Shown one piece after another: positions 20,145-29,433 of a DNA stretch of 64,000 nt (its first letter is position 1; every line of letters starts with the position of its first letter). A model generated the notes under the pieces. The model saw only the letters and a program-made list of their open reading frames with translations, made no database searches and had not been told where the DNA came from. The position numbers and the translations under genes were made by a program. The stretch is from Solirubrobacter pauli (GTDB lineage: Bacteria > Actinomycetota > Thermoleophilia > Solirubrobacterales > Solirubrobacteraceae): positions 2,775,426 to 2,839,425 of the forward strand of contig NZ_RBIL01000001.1 in NCBI RefSeq assembly GCF_003633755.1, given 5' to 3'.

Positions 20145-21617
20145 ATGCCGCTGACGCTCGGCACCGCGGGCCACATCGACCACGGCAAGACCGCGCTCGT
20201 CGAAGCGCTGACCGGCGTGGACACCGACCGCCTGCCCGAGGAGAAGGCGCGCGGCATCTCGATCGCGCTGGGCTACGCCCCGCTGGCGCTGCCGAGCGGC
20301 ACGCGCCTGTCCGTCGTCGACGTGCCCGGCCACGAGAAGTTCGTCCGCACGATGGTCGCGGGGGCGACGGGCATCGACCTGTACCTGATGGTCGTCGCCG
20401 CCGACGACGGCGTGATGCCCCAGACGCGCGAGCACGCGACCGTGCTGGCGGCATTGGGTGTGACCGTCGGGGTGGTCGCGATCACCAAGGCCGACGTGAC
20501 GTCGCCGGAGCGCGCCGCGTCGGAGGCCGCATCGCTGTTCCCGGGTGCGGAAGTCGTGGCGGTGTCCTCACGGACGGGCGAAGGGCTCGACGAGCTGCGC
20601 GCCGCGTTGGACCGGGCGGCGGCGCAGGTCGCGTCCCGGGTGGCGGACGGCCCGGCGCGGCTGCACGTCGACCGCGTCTTCACGATCCGCGGCGCGGGCA
20701 CCGTCGTCACCGGCACCCTGTGGTCCGGCGCCGTCACGCGTGGGGACCAGATCACCGTCCTGCCGGCGGGTCTCTCGGCTCGGGTCCGCTCCGTCGAGGT
20801 CCACGACGAGCCGGTCGACCGCGCCGAGGCGGGCCAGCGTGTGGCGCTCAACCTCGTGGGCCTCGACCGCGCCGAGGTCGCGCGCGGCGACGTCATCACC
20901 TCCGGAGATCTCGTGGAGGCCACGTATCGCGTCGACGTCGCGCTCACGTGGGCCACGCCCGACGCGCGGCCCGAGGGCGGCGCGCGCGTCGGCGTCCATC
21001 ACGGCACGCGCGAGTCCGCCGCGCGGCTCGTGGAGCTCGGCGGGCGCTTCTTCCAGCTGCGGCTCGAAGAGCCGATCGTCCCGGCGGCCGGCGACAAGCT
21101 CGTGATCCGCTCGCTCGCGCCGCCGGACACGCTCGGCGGCGGCGTGGTGCTCGACCCTGGCCCGCGCCGGCACGGCCCGTCGCGCGGCCTCCTGGCCCGG
21201 CTCGCCCGCCTGGAGCGGGGCGAGCCGGAACCCGAGGCGCCGGCCGAAGCGACGCCGCCGCCGCAGGCTGAGCGCGCGCCGCTGTCGCCGCGAGCGCTCG
21301 AGCTCGAGGCCGAGTTGCTGGACGCGGCGCACGAACCGCCGCTCGACCAGGACGCCGCGGCGCTGGCCGAGCTGCGCGAGCACGGGCGGGCGGCGCGGCT
21401 GGGACCGACGATGCACGTGCACGTGGACGTGCTGGCCACGGTGCGCGAGCGCGTGGTCGCGGCGATCGAGCGCGACGGGTCGATCTCGCTGGCCGGGCTG
21501 CGGGACGAGCTCGGGACCTCGCGTAAGTACGCGCAGGCGTATCTGGAGCGCTTCGACGGCGAGAAGCTGACCTTGCGGCGGGGGGAAATGCGGGTGCTGC
21601 GGCGGCGGAGCCCGTGA
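20145..21617 (+). CDS. selB: Selenocysteine-specific elongation factor SelB
   Basis: A 490-residue translation GTPase that delivers Sec-tRNA to UGA codons with a SECIS element. G motifs are GHIDHGKT (9-16), [12 protein letters not shown] and ITKAD. The EF-Tu-like domains II and III follow ([32 protein letters not shown]). After an acidic/Pro linker only a short winged-helix tail remains, ending in [43 protein letters not shown]. Usual SelBs are about 580-630 residues with four winged helices, so this one is shortened in the middle of the C-terminal part but keeps the last, RNA-binding one. Confidence 0.92.
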   Translation: MPLTLGTAGHIDHGKTALVEALTGVDTDRLPEEKARGISIALGYAPLALPSGTRLSVVDVPGHEKFVRTMVAGATGIDLYLMVVAADDGVMPQTREHATVLAALGVTVGVVAITKADVTSPERAASEAASLFPGAEVVAVSSRTGEGLDELRAALDRAAAQVASRVADGPARLHVDRVFTIRGAGTVVTGTLWSGAVTRGDQITVLPAGLSARVRSVEVHDEPVDRAEAGQRVALNLVGLDRAEVARGDVITSGDLVEATYRVDVALTWATPDARPEGGARVGVHHGTRESAARLVELGGRFFQLRLEEPIVPAAGDKLVIRSLAPPDTLGGGVVLDPGPRRHGPSRGLLARLARLERGEPEPEAPAEATPPPQAERAPLSPRALELEAELLDAAHEPPLDQDAAALAELREHGRAARLGPTMHVHVDVLATVRERVVAAIERDGSISLAGLRDELGTSRKYAQAYLERFDGEKLTLRRGEMRVLRRRSP

Positions 21618-21626
21618 ACGGGCGGC

Positions 21627-21645
21627 GGCCGGGCACCTCCCGGCC
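21627..21645. terminator. Bidirectional hairpin between selB and the oxidoreductase gene
   Basis: GGCCGGG-CACCT-CCCGGCC, a perfect 7-bp stem exactly filling the space between the convergent stops at 21617 and 21646. Confidence 0.65.
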
Positions 21646-22559
21646 TCACGGCACGAAGACCACTCGGCGAGCGACCGCCTCGTCCCACACCGCCTCCACG
21701 TCCTCCAGCGGCCGTGTCTCCGCCTCCACGTCCAGCACGCCCGACGTGATCGCCGCGGCCAGCCCCGGCAGCTCCTCCACGATCGCCGCGGTGCTGACCG
21801 AGCCCTGGCCGCTGCCCAGCACGCGCAGGTTCGCCGCGCGCAAGGCGGCCGAAGGCAGCGCCAGGTCGGGCCCGGCGACCGACCCGATCTGCACCCAGTC
21901 CAGCGCGCGGCCGCGATCCCGGCGAGCGGTGACGATGGCCCGGATGGCCGCGGCGGCGGGTCGGCCCCAGACGTAGTCCAGGACGACGTCGGCGTCCGCG
22001 GCCCGCTCGAGCTCGTCGAACCCGACCGTGCTGTCCGCGTCCAGCGCGGCGAGCCGCTTCGCGTCCCGGCCGGCCGCGATCACCGTCCCCGCGCCGAGGT
22101 GGCGGGCGACCTGAAGCGCCATCCGGCCCGCGTTGCCCGTCGCGCCCAGGACGAGGACGGACGAGCCCGGCGCGAACGCCACGCGCCGGCGGAGCGCGAC
22201 CCACGACGACATGCCCGGGTTCATCCCGGCGGCCAGCGCGTGCACGTCGCTCCCCTCCGGGAGGACGACGCTGCGGCGCGGGTCGATCAGCGTCTGCTCG
22301 GCCATCGCGCCCTGCCGCGTGTCGGGCAGCACGAAGTACCGCAGCTCACCGTTCTCCAGGCGGCCGACGCCGTCGATGCCGGGGATCAGGGGCAGCTCGC
22401 CGTCGCTCGTGTAGTGGGAGCCGTCGGCGCTGGAGCGGACGCGCGGGTGCAGGCCGCTGGCGAGGACATGCACCGCGATCCGGCCGGCGCCCGGAACGGA
22501 GCATCGACGGACTCGTAGCGGGGCGGGACATCGAAGGCGTGGACGACGGCGGCGTGCAT
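21646..22559 (-). pseudogene. Zinc-type alcohol dehydrogenase/quinone oxidoreductase, frameshifted near the N-terminus
   Basis: The natural start is ATG 22559 (MHAAVVHAFDVPPRYESVDAP), but the rest of the MDR protein (VPGAGRIAVHVLASGLHPRV onwards) is in another frame. One missing base near 22493-22500 explains it and would give about 304 residues. The remainder is complete: GIDGVGRL, the nucleotide-binding VLVLGATGNAGRMALQVARHLGA, VVLDYVWGRP, and a C-terminus VWDEAVARRVVFVP. It is either a recent pseudogene or an assembly indel. It is divergent from a MarR regulator with a tandem operator, the usual arrangement for an electrophile- or quinone-responsive reductase. Confidence 0.75.
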
Positions 22560-22570
22560 GGCGGCACCTC

Positions 22571-22614
22571 AAAGTAGTTCGCGGTACGAACCAAAGTAGT
22601 ACGTGCCACGAACT
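22571..22614. promoter_or_regulatory. Tandem MarR operator
   Basis: Two copies of a 22-bp unit, each starting AAAGTAGT (22571 and 22593) and containing an inverted repeat: GTTCGcggtaCGAAC at 22577-22591 and AGTACGTgccACGaACT at 22598-22614. The 22-bp phasing puts both on one face of the helix. They lie between the oxidoreductase and marR starts. Confidence 0.7.
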
Positions 22615-22631
22615 ATGTCAAGCTACCGCGC

Positions 22632-23051
22632 ATGTCCGAGCCCGCACCCGAGCTGGTCGACGCCGTCGCGGAGCTCGCGTTCGCCGTGCACGCCCGGCTG
22701 ACCGCGCTGGCAGCGCGGCACGACCTGTCCCTCACGCAGATGCGGCTGCTCGGCATCCTGCGCGACCGGGAGCCGCCGATGCTCGAGCTGGGACGGCACC
22801 TGGACCTGACGAAGTCGTCGGTGTCCGGCCTCGTCGACCGGGCGGCGCGGCGGGGCCTGGTGGAGCGGGTGCCCGGAGCGAGCGACGGCCGCGTGGTGCA
22901 CGTGCGGCTCACGGACGAAGGGCGCACGTTCGCCCGCGCGGTCGAGCAGGAGGCGGCGAAGGCGCTCTCGGAGCTGCTGGAGCCACTGCCCGAGCCGGAC
23001 CGGGCCCGGCTCGCGCAGCTCGCCGTGCGGGTGACGCGCGGCGCTACCTAG
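22632..23051 (+). CDS. MarR-family transcriptional regulator
   Basis: A 139-residue winged-helix repressor: LSLTQMRLLGILRDREPPMLELGRHLDLTKSSVSGLVDRAARRGLVERVPGASDGRVVHVRLTDEG covers the DNA-binding domain and the beta wing. It is divergent from the oxidoreductase gene, with two phased palindromes between, so it probably represses itself and that gene. Its end overlaps the convergent tenA gene by eight bases (CTACCTAG). Confidence 0.9.
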   Translation: MSEPAPELVDAVAELAFAVHARLTALAARHDLSLTQMRLLGILRDREPPMLELGRHLDLTKSSVSGLVDRAARRGLVERVPGASDGRVVHVRLTDEGRTFARAVEQEAAKALSELLEPLPEPDRARLAQLAVRVTRGAT

Positions 23052-23673
23052 GCGACTGCCAGGCCGCCTCCCAGAAGGCCAGCTCGTGGCGCGACGACGT
23101 CAGGAACGCCGCCTTCATGGCCTCGAGCTCGCCGTCGACCTCGTCGAGCAGCTCGCGGGACCAGTCGGCCAGCTCGCCGAACTCGTCGCCCGCGTACATC
23201 TCGATCCACTCCGCGTAGCGGTCCGAGGTGGCGTTCGCCGCTAGCGACGTGCCGATCTCCGCGTAGCCCCACATGCACGGGGCGACGGCGGCCACCAGCT
23301 CGCTGAAGTCGCCCAACGACGCGGTGCGCAGCAGGAAGTCGCAGTAGGCGGCGGTCGCGGGCTCGACCACCACGGCTTCGAGGTCGGTCACGCCCCAGCG
23401 GGCCGCGAACCCGCGGTGCAGCTCCATCTCCGTCTCCAGCACAGCCAGCGACAGGGCGGCGAAGCGGCGCATCCACGACAGGCGCGGCGCCCGGGCCGCG
23501 CCCAGCGACAGCAGCCGGCCATAGTCGATCAGGAACCGGTAGTCCTGCCGGATGTACCAGCGGAACGCGGCCTCGTCGAGCGTGCCGTCGCCGATGCCCT
23601 GCACGAACGGGTGCTGGAGCGACGCCTCCCAGACCTCCGCGGCGGCGTCGCGCAGCGCGAGCGAGCGGATCAA
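23044..23673 (-). CDS. tenA: TenA-family thiaminase II / aminopyrimidine aminohydrolase
   Basis: A 209-residue all-helical TenA protein. Family marks are VWEASLQHPFVQGIGDGTLDEAAFRWYIRQDYRFLIDY, the catalytic Cys133 in APCMWGYAEIG (TenA_C type) and the terminal helix ELAFWEAAW with the conserved Glu. TenA hydrolyses aminopyrimidines for thiamine salvage. The start is TTG at 23673, overlapping the ferritin stop (TTGA), so it is translated from the ferritin transcript. No other thiamine genes are nearby. Confidence 0.85.
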   Translation of the reverse strand: MIRSLALRDAAAEVWEASLQHPFVQGIGDGTLDEAAFRWYIRQDYRFLIDYGRLLSLGAARAPRLSWMRRFAALSLAVLETEMELHRGFAARWGVTDLEAVVVEPATAAYCDFLLRTASLGDFSELVAAVAPCMWGYAEIGTSLAANATSDRYAEWIEMYAGDEFGELADWSRELLDEVDGELEAMKAAFLTSSRHELAFWEAAWQSPR

Positions 23674-24197
23674 GCGCCCGCGGCGGCCGGGGCGGTGGGA
23701 TCGCCGCCTTCGCCGCTCGCCATCTCGCGCGCCATGAAGTTCTCGATGTCCATCGGGTCGTCCTTGGAGCGCTCGACCACGCGCAGCAGGTCGGACATCG
23801 TCGCGACCTCCTCCACCTGCTCCTTGATGAACCACTGCATGAACTGCTCGGAGGTGTAGTCGCCCTCGGCGCGGGCGCGGCCGGCGAGCGCGTTGATCTG
23901 CTCGGTCACCCGCTTCTCCTGGGCGAGCGCCAGGGCGACGGGTTCGACGATGTCGTCGAACCGCACCTGCGGAGCGGCCACGCCGGGGATGACGACCTCG
24001 GCGTCGGCGTCCAGCAGGTACTGGACCATCATCATCGCGTGCTCGCGCTCTTCGAGCGCCTGCGCGTAGAAGAAGCGCGCGAGCTGCGGAAGGGTCTCGG
24101 CGTCGTAGTAGACGGCGCACGCGACGTACTGCTGGTGGGCAGCGTACTCGTGCCCGATCTGCTCGTTCAGAAGCGTTACAAAGGCATCAGCGGCCAT
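23670..24197 (-). CDS. Non-heme ferritin
   Basis: A 175-residue four-helix ferritin for iron oxidation and storage. Ferroxidase-type residues are in place: Glu17 in IGHEYAAHQQY, Glu50 and His53 in ALEEREHAMMM, a Glu in ALAQEKRVTEQI and EQVEEVATMSDLL late in the protein. The tail after residue 155 is Gly/Ala-rich. The ATG at 24197 is chosen because a divergent gene begins at 24225. It heads a two-gene unit with tenA. Confidence 0.88.
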   Translation of the reverse strand: MAADAFVTLLNEQIGHEYAAHQQYVACAVYYDAETLPQLARFFYAQALEEREHAMMMVQYLLDADAEVVIPGVAAPQVRFDDIVEPVALALAQEKRVTEQINALAGRARAEGDYTSEQFMQWFIKEQVEEVATMSDLLRVVERSKDDPMDIENFMAREMASGEGGDPTAPAAAGA

Positions 24198-24224
24198 GCG
24201 TGCGGATGCTATACCGAGCCTTCC

Positions 24225-24422
24225 TTGGCGAAGAAGAACAAGGACCTTCCGCGGGTCGTCAAGACGAAGAAGAAGTGCTGCAAGAGCCGGCCGCGTTGCA
24301 AGAAGTGCCCGGTCGTCTGCAAGCGCCTGTCCAACCAGGGGCTGGCGGAGCGGCTCCCGAACGGCAGCTACGTGCTCAGCATCGACGTGAGCAAGAAAGC
24401 CATCAAGGCGGCACGCGGATAG
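24225..24422 (+). CDS. Small Cys/Lys-rich conserved protein
   Basis: A 65-residue basic protein ([14 protein letters not shown] then [17 protein letters not shown]) with five cysteines packed in residues 18-32 (CC, C, CxxxxC-type spacing), followed by a short hydrophobic strand [10 protein letters not shown]. Similar small proteins occur in other actinobacteria as far as I recall, with no known role. The Cys cluster could bind zinc or iron-sulfur and the basic charge suggests RNA or DNA contact. The TTG start at 24225 is used because upstream residues of the frame overlap the divergent ferritin. Its stop is 25 bp before the next gene. Confidence 0.7.
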   Translation: MAKKNKDLPRVVKTKKKCCKSRPRCKKCPVVCKRLSNQGLAERLPNGSYVLSIDVSKKAIKAARG

Positions 24423-24447
24423 CCGCCTGGCTACCATGCCGGGGCAC

Positions 24448-25398
<951 letters not shown>

Positions 25399-25413
25399 CC
25401 GGGAAGAAAGTGC

Positions 25414-25440
25414 GCAACGCGCCGCCACGCGGCGCGTTGC
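25414..25440 (+). terminator. Strong hairpin between the decarboxylase and sugar transferase genes
   Basis: A perfect 12-bp stem GCAACGCGCCGC / GCGGCGCGTTGC with loop CAC, ending 15 bases before the GTG start of the next gene. It may be a terminator of the first gene or a structure controlling the second. No U-tract is present. Confidence 0.6.
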
Positions 25441-25455
25441 AGTTGGATAACGCCA

Positions 25456-26988
25456 GTGGCAGATACCCAGACCAAGAGCCCGGACAGGCCGACGCCGCAC
25501 TCATACGCGCGCGCGGGGGAGACGCTCGTGCTACCGCCGGTCGACGTGCGCCGCAAGCGCCCGCCGCTGCTCTCCTTCCTGCTGCGGATGGAGACGCTGC
25601 GCAAGGCGTCGCGCGTCGTGTCGCTGCTGGCCCTGGATTTCGCCTGCCTGCTGACCGCGCTGGTCACCGCGCTGATGGTCAAGGCGGTCGTGCGCGAGGG
25701 CGTGTGGGCGTGGGACGCGTCGCTGCACGAGGCGCGCGAGACGGTCGCCTTCGCCTACCTCGTCACCGTGCTGCTGTTCGCCCGCTCCGGCCTCTACGCC
25801 GAGCGGGCGCAGCGTCCCGGCATCGCGCGGATCGTCTCGTCGCTGTTCCAGGTGATGGTCGTCTCCCTGATCTACGCCCTGGTGAGCGGCGGCGAGGACT
25901 ACAACAGCTACTACATCTTCTACGGCACGTTCGTCTTCGCCGTGGCCATCCTCGGCTCGGCGCGCTGGCTGTATGAGCTGGGCACGGGCGCGCTGCTGCG
26001 CGCGGCCGGCTACCGGCGCCGCGCGGTGCTCGTCGGCTCCGGCCGCCACATCGAGGACGTCGCGCACGCGCTGCGCGACGAGGTCCACGTGCCGGTCGAG
26101 ATGGTCGGCTTCATCTCGCTCACGCCACGGCCGGACAACGGCCTGCGCTCGCTGGGCCGGATCGAGGACGTGGCCGAGGTCCTGGACGCCTACCGCGTCC
26201 AGGAAGTGATCATCGCCGACCCGGACTTCCCGGAGGAGCGAGCCGTCGAGCTCGTGGACACCTGCCACCAGCGCGGCGTGACCGTGCGCGTGGCGCCGTC
26301 GACGATGGAGATCCTCGTCCAGCGCGCGGAGCTCGTGCCCGGCACGTCCGTGCCGCTGTTCGAGCTGCGCCCGCCGGTCTTCGACGGCTTCGACTACTTC
26401 CTCAAGCGGTCGTTCGACGTCGTCGTCTCGATCCTGCTGCTGCTGTTCCTGTCGCCGATCCTGGTCATGAGCGCGCTGCTCGTGCGCCTGTCCTCGCGCG
26501 GCCCGGTCATCTACCGCTCGAACCGCCCCGGCATCGGCGGCACGGCCTTCGCGTGCCTGAAGTTCCGGACGATGTACTCGGACGCCGATCAGCGCCAGTC
26601 CGACCTGGAGTCGCTGAACGAGGCCTCCGGCCCGCTGTTCAAGATCAAGCGGGACCCGCGGATGACGCCGGTCGGGCGCTTCCTGCGCCGCTACTCGATC
26701 GACGAGCTGCCGCAGCTCGTGAACGTGCTGCGCGGCGAGATGTCGCTCGTGGGGCCGCGTCCGCTCCCCCAGCGCGACTTCGACCAGCTCGAGGACTGGC
26801 ACAAGAAGCGCTACCTCGTCACGCCCGGCATGACCGGCCTGTGGCAGATCTCCGGCCGCTCGGAGCTGGACTTCGACGACCTCGTCCGCCTGGACTTCCT
26901 CTACCTCGAGCGCTGGTCGGTCGGCCTCGACCTCGCGATCCTCCTGAAGACGATCCCGGCGGTCGTCTTCCGCCGCGGCGCGTACTAG
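25456..26988 (+). CDS. Polyprenyl-phosphate glycosylphosphotransferase (exopolysaccharide initiation)
   Basis: A 510-residue WbaP/WcaJ-type membrane enzyme that attaches the first sugar-phosphate to undecaprenyl phosphate. The N-terminal half has several membrane helices (from about 48) and a CoA-binding-like domain (RRRAVLVGSGRHIEDVAHAL). The C-terminal bacterial sugar transferase domain has KRSFDVVVSILLLLFLSPI, ACLKFRTMYSDADQR, YSIDELPQLVNVLRGEMSLVGPRP and TPGMTGLWQISGRSELDFDD. GTG 25456 is the start. Its TAG shares CTAG (26985-26988) with the convergent hydrolase. Confidence 0.92.
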   Translation: MADTQTKSPDRPTPHSYARAGETLVLPPVDVRRKRPPLLSFLLRMETLRKASRVVSLLALDFACLLTALVTALMVKAVVREGVWAWDASLHEARETVAFAYLVTVLLFARSGLYAERAQRPGIARIVSSLFQVMVVSLIYALVSGGEDYNSYYIFYGTFVFAVAILGSARWLYELGTGALLRAAGYRRRAVLVGSGRHIEDVAHALRDEVHVPVEMVGFISLTPRPDNGLRSLGRIEDVAEVLDAYRVQEVIIADPDFPEERAVELVDTCHQRGVTVRVAPSTMEILVQRAELVPGTSVPLFELRPPVFDGFDYFLKRSFDVVVSILLLLFLSPILVMSALLVRLSSRGPVIYRSNRPGIGGTAFACLKFRTMYSDADQRQSDLESLNEASGPLFKIKRDPRMTPVGRFLRRYSIDELPQLVNVLRGEMSLVGPRPLPQRDFDQLEDWHKKRYLVTPGMTGLWQISGRSELDFDDLVRLDFLYLERWSVGLDLAILLKTIPAVVFRRGAY

Positions 26989-27734
26989 ATCTCGGCGCCG
27001 TCCTCGGGGACGAGCACGCGGTCGGTCAAGCCTTCGGCCGTGAGCCGCGCCCGCACGTCCACGCGCGTCTCCGTGCCGTGCGAGACGGTGTCGAGGTGGA
27101 CGACGACGATCTGCGCGTTGGGCACGGCGCGCGCGAGCTCGACGATGTCGTCGTTGTCCATCACGATCGGGTCGCTCGTGTTGAAGCGCGCACCGCTGCC
27201 GTTGACGACGATCAGCTGCGGGCGGTGCTCCTCGACGGCGTCCAGCACCTCCTGGCAGAGGATCGTGTCGCCGGCGACGTACACGCTCGGCTCACCCGGC
27301 GCGTGCAGCACGAACCCCGAGACGCTTCCCATCGCCTCGCCGACCTCGCCCGTGCCGTGATGCCCGTCCGTGCGGACGATCAGCAGCTCGCCGAGCTTGG
27401 CGTCGGCGTGGACGGGGCGCGCGTCGATGTAGCCGTCGGCGTGCAGGCGCTCGGCGTCGGCGGGCTGGCAGAAGATCGGCGTGTCGTGCGCGATCAGCTC
27501 ACGCGCGGTCGCGTCCCAGTGGTCCTGATGGGTGTGCGTGAGCAGCACGGCGTCGATGCTGGCGACGACCGCCTCGGCGGGCTCCGGCAGGTTCACGAGC
27601 GGGCTGCGGCGCGGGTTGGGCGTGTTCGGCACGGCCTCGCGCGCGCCGGCGGGGTCGAGCTGCGGGTCCACCAGCAACGTGTGGCCGGCGACGTCCATGC
27701 GCAGCGTCGAGTGGCGGATCAGGGTCAGCTTCAC
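26985..27734 (-). CDS. MBL-fold metallo-hydrolase
   Basis: A 249-residue metallo-beta-lactamase-fold hydrolase, UlaG/YycJ-like. The metal-binding HTHQDHWD motif is present, plus VYVAGDT for the second metal site and a late HLDTVSH histidine. The GTG at 27734 (MKLTLIRHSTLRM) is preferred over an ATG at 27833, because the extra residues would overlap the GntR operator and have poor coding character. The substrate is unknown. It is divergent from the GntR gene across 100 bp. Confidence 0.82.
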   Translation of the reverse strand: MKLTLIRHSTLRMDVAGHTLLVDPQLDPAGAREAVPNTPNPRRSPLVNLPEPAEAVVASIDAVLLTHTHQDHWDATARELIAHDTPIFCQPADAERLHADGYIDARPVHADAKLGELLIVRTDGHHGTGEVGEAMGSVSGFVLHAPGEPSVYVAGDTILCQEVLDAVEEHRPQLIVVNGSGARFNTSDPIVMDNDDIVELARAVPNAQIVVVHLDTVSHGTETRVDVRARLTAEGLTDRVLVPEDGAEI

Positions 27735-27814
27735 GTGCCGAGCGTACGCCACGCCGCTGAGCGGTTCCGTCGGGCCGCAGGTCGATGTCAGAACTGCCCT
27801 TCCCGTGTCAATCA

Positions 27815-27833
27815 GTGCTGTGTAACATGGCAC
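27815..27833. promoter_or_regulatory. GntR autoregulatory operator candidate
   Basis: An interrupted 19-bp palindrome GTGCnnTGTnACAnnGCAC directly before the GTG start (27835) of the GntR gene. Its core GTGTAACAT (27820-27828) recurs as GTGTACCAT on the minus strand at 29519-29527 in front of the catabolic operon, which ties the two promoters to one regulator. Confidence 0.55.
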
Positions 27834-27834
27834 C

Positions 27835-28482
27835 GTGAAAGCGCTGACCCCGACGAGTCTTCGTCAGCAGGCCGCGGACGTGATCCGCGCGAGCATCCTG
27901 GCCGGAGAGCTCAAGGCCGGCGAGATCCATTCCGCCACTGCGATCGCGCAGCGTCTCGGCGTCTCCCCGACGCCGGTCCGCGAGGCGATGCTGGACCTTG
28001 CCAACGGAGGCCTCGTCGAGGCCGTGCGCAACCGCGGGTTCCGGGTGCTCAGCCCGGACGACCGAGACCTCGACGAGATCAGCGAGCTCCGCGTGATGCT
28101 CGAGCCGCCGGCGATGCGGGCGGTCGTCGAGCGCGCGACGGACGAGCAGCTCGCGGAGCTCGAGTCCGTCGTGGCGATGATCGAGGAGCGGGCCGAAGCC
28201 GCCGACGTGGCCGGCTTCCTGGTAGCTGACCGTGCCTTCCACCTCGGGCTGCTCGAGCTGCTCGGCAACGGGCGACTGGTCCGCCTGGTCGCGCAGCTGC
28301 GCGACCAGACACGGCTGGTCGGCATCGCGGAGCTGGCACGTGAGGGCAACCTCATGGCGTCCGCGCGCGAGCACCGGGACATCCTCGCCGCGTTGCGCGC
28401 GCGGGACGCCGACGCGGCGGAGACGCTGATGCGCAGGCACCTCGTGCACACACGGGGCATCTGGGCCGGCCGCTCCGAGTAG
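27835..28482 (+). CDS. GntR-family (FadR/FCD) transcriptional regulator
   Basis: A 215-residue FCD-type GntR protein. The winged helix is SLRQQAADVIRASILAGELKAGEIHSATAIAQRLGVSPTPVREAMLDLANGGLVEAVRNRGFRV. The FCD ligand/metal domain follows with DRAFHLGLLELLGNGRL and the conserved REHRDILAALRARDADAAETLMRRHL. Such regulators usually sense small organic acids. It sits beside the divergent OCD gene and the hydantoinase/ABC operon, which it probably controls. GTG start. No Shine-Dalgarno is obvious behind the palindrome. Confidence 0.9.
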   Translation: MKALTPTSLRQQAADVIRASILAGELKAGEIHSATAIAQRLGVSPTPVREAMLDLANGGLVEAVRNRGFRVLSPDDRDLDEISELRVMLEPPAMRAVVERATDEQLAELESVVAMIEERAEAADVAGFLVADRAFHLGLLELLGNGRLVRLVAQLRDQTRLVGIAELAREGNLMASAREHRDILAALRARDADAAETLMRRHLVHTRGIWAGRSE

Positions 28483-28485
28483 CCC

Positions 28486-29433
28486 TCAGGGGCGGCCCGC
28501 GTCGTCGGGACGGGCAGCGGTCAGCCGGGCCGCGGCCGCGGCCGCCACCGCGAGGTCTTCGAGCGCCAGCCCGACGGACTTGAACACGGTGATCTCCGTC
28601 CCGGACCAGGTGGTCTCGCCGCGGACCACCGGTGCGAGCTCGTGCAACGCACCGTCCGTCAAGGCGCCGTCCTCGATCGCAAGCACGACGTCGCCCGCTT
28701 CCAGCAGCGCCGACGAGCGCGTCTCCACGACCACGCGCGCGCGGCTGAGCAGCGCGGGCTCGAGCTCGCGGGCATCCGGACGGTAGGCGCCGATGGCGTT
28801 CACGTGCGTCCCTGGTCGGACGAGCGCCGCGTCGAACACGGGCGTCGAGCTGGTCGTGCAGGTGCAGACGATGTCGGCGTCCGCGACCGCCCCGGCCGAG
28901 CCGAGCTGCGCGGCGACGCCCTCAGAGGTCAGCTCGGCGACGAGGTCGGCGGCCCGTCCGCTCTTGCCGCCGACGATCGTCACGTGGTCGATCGTGCGCA
29001 CGGCGCGCATCGCGTGCACGTGTGCCCGCGCCTGTGCGCCCGCGCCGAACACGACGAGCCTCCGCGCCGCGGGTGCCGCGAGGTAGCGCGTCGCGAGTGC
29101 CGAGACCGCCGCGGTGCGCAAAGCGGTCAGCGCGGCGCCGTCGAAGATCGCGACCGGTACGAGCGTCTCGGGCGCGAACAGCACGTAGACGCCGTGGATG
29201 AGCGGTAGGCCGCGCTCCGGGTTGCCCTTGGCGATCGTGACGAGCTTGACGCCCGCGTCGCGTGCGGCGTGGGCCGGCATCAGTAGCAGCTCACCAGCCG
29301 GGATCTCCAGGTGGGAGCGAACGGGGCCGGCGCTCGGGTCCTCCTCGCGGAAGGCGGCGTCGAGCGCGTCCACGGCCTCGGCGTAGCCGAGCGCCGTCGC
29401 GAGATCGTCGGCGGAGACATAGGTCGGTCGCAC
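28486..29433 (-). CDS. Ornithine cyclodeaminase / mu-crystallin family protein
   Basis: A 315-residue NAD(P)-binding protein with YVSADDLATALGYAEAVDAL at the start, LMPAHAARDAGVKLVTIAKGNPERGLPLIHGVYVLF, DGAALTALRTAAVSALATRYLA and the dinucleotide motif VFGAGAQARAHVHAM. Members include ornithine cyclodeaminase, ketimine reductases and delta1-pyrroline-2-carboxylate reductase. A reductase acting on the imino product of the nearby D-amino-acid-type oxidase would make sense. GTG 29433 is chosen; a longer frame from 29532 would cross the operator. It is divergent from the transporter operon and ends three bases from the GntR stop. Confidence 0.83.
   Translation of the reverse strand: MRPTYVSADDLATALGYAEAVDALDAAFREEDPSAGPVRSHLEIPAGELLLMPAHAARDAGVKLVTIAKGNPERGLPLIHGVYVLFAPETLVPVAIFDGAALTALRTAAVSALATRYLAAPAARRLVVFGAGAQARAHVHAMRAVRTIDHVTIVGGKSGRAADLVAELTSEGVAAQLGSAGAVADADIVCTCTTSSTPVFDAALVRPGTHVNAIGAYRPDARELEPALLSRARVVVETRSSALLEAGDVVLAIEDGALTDGALHELAPVVRGETTWSGTEITVFKSVGLALEDLAVAAAAAARLTAARPDDAGRP

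Noticed and set aside
16186-21645. Selenocysteine tRNA gene near selA/selB
   Set aside because: The intergenic spaces here are 26, 51, 119, 17 and 28 bp and hold hairpins or leaders. None can fold as a 90-nt tRNA and no GGTTCGA-type T-arm was found.
23941-23962. 22-bp near-perfect inverted repeat (10-bp arms GGTTCGACGA/TCGTCGAACC) inside the ferritin gene
   Set aside because: It encodes an ordinary conserved stretch (VRFDDIVEPV). Codon choice in a GC-rich genome explains the symmetry.
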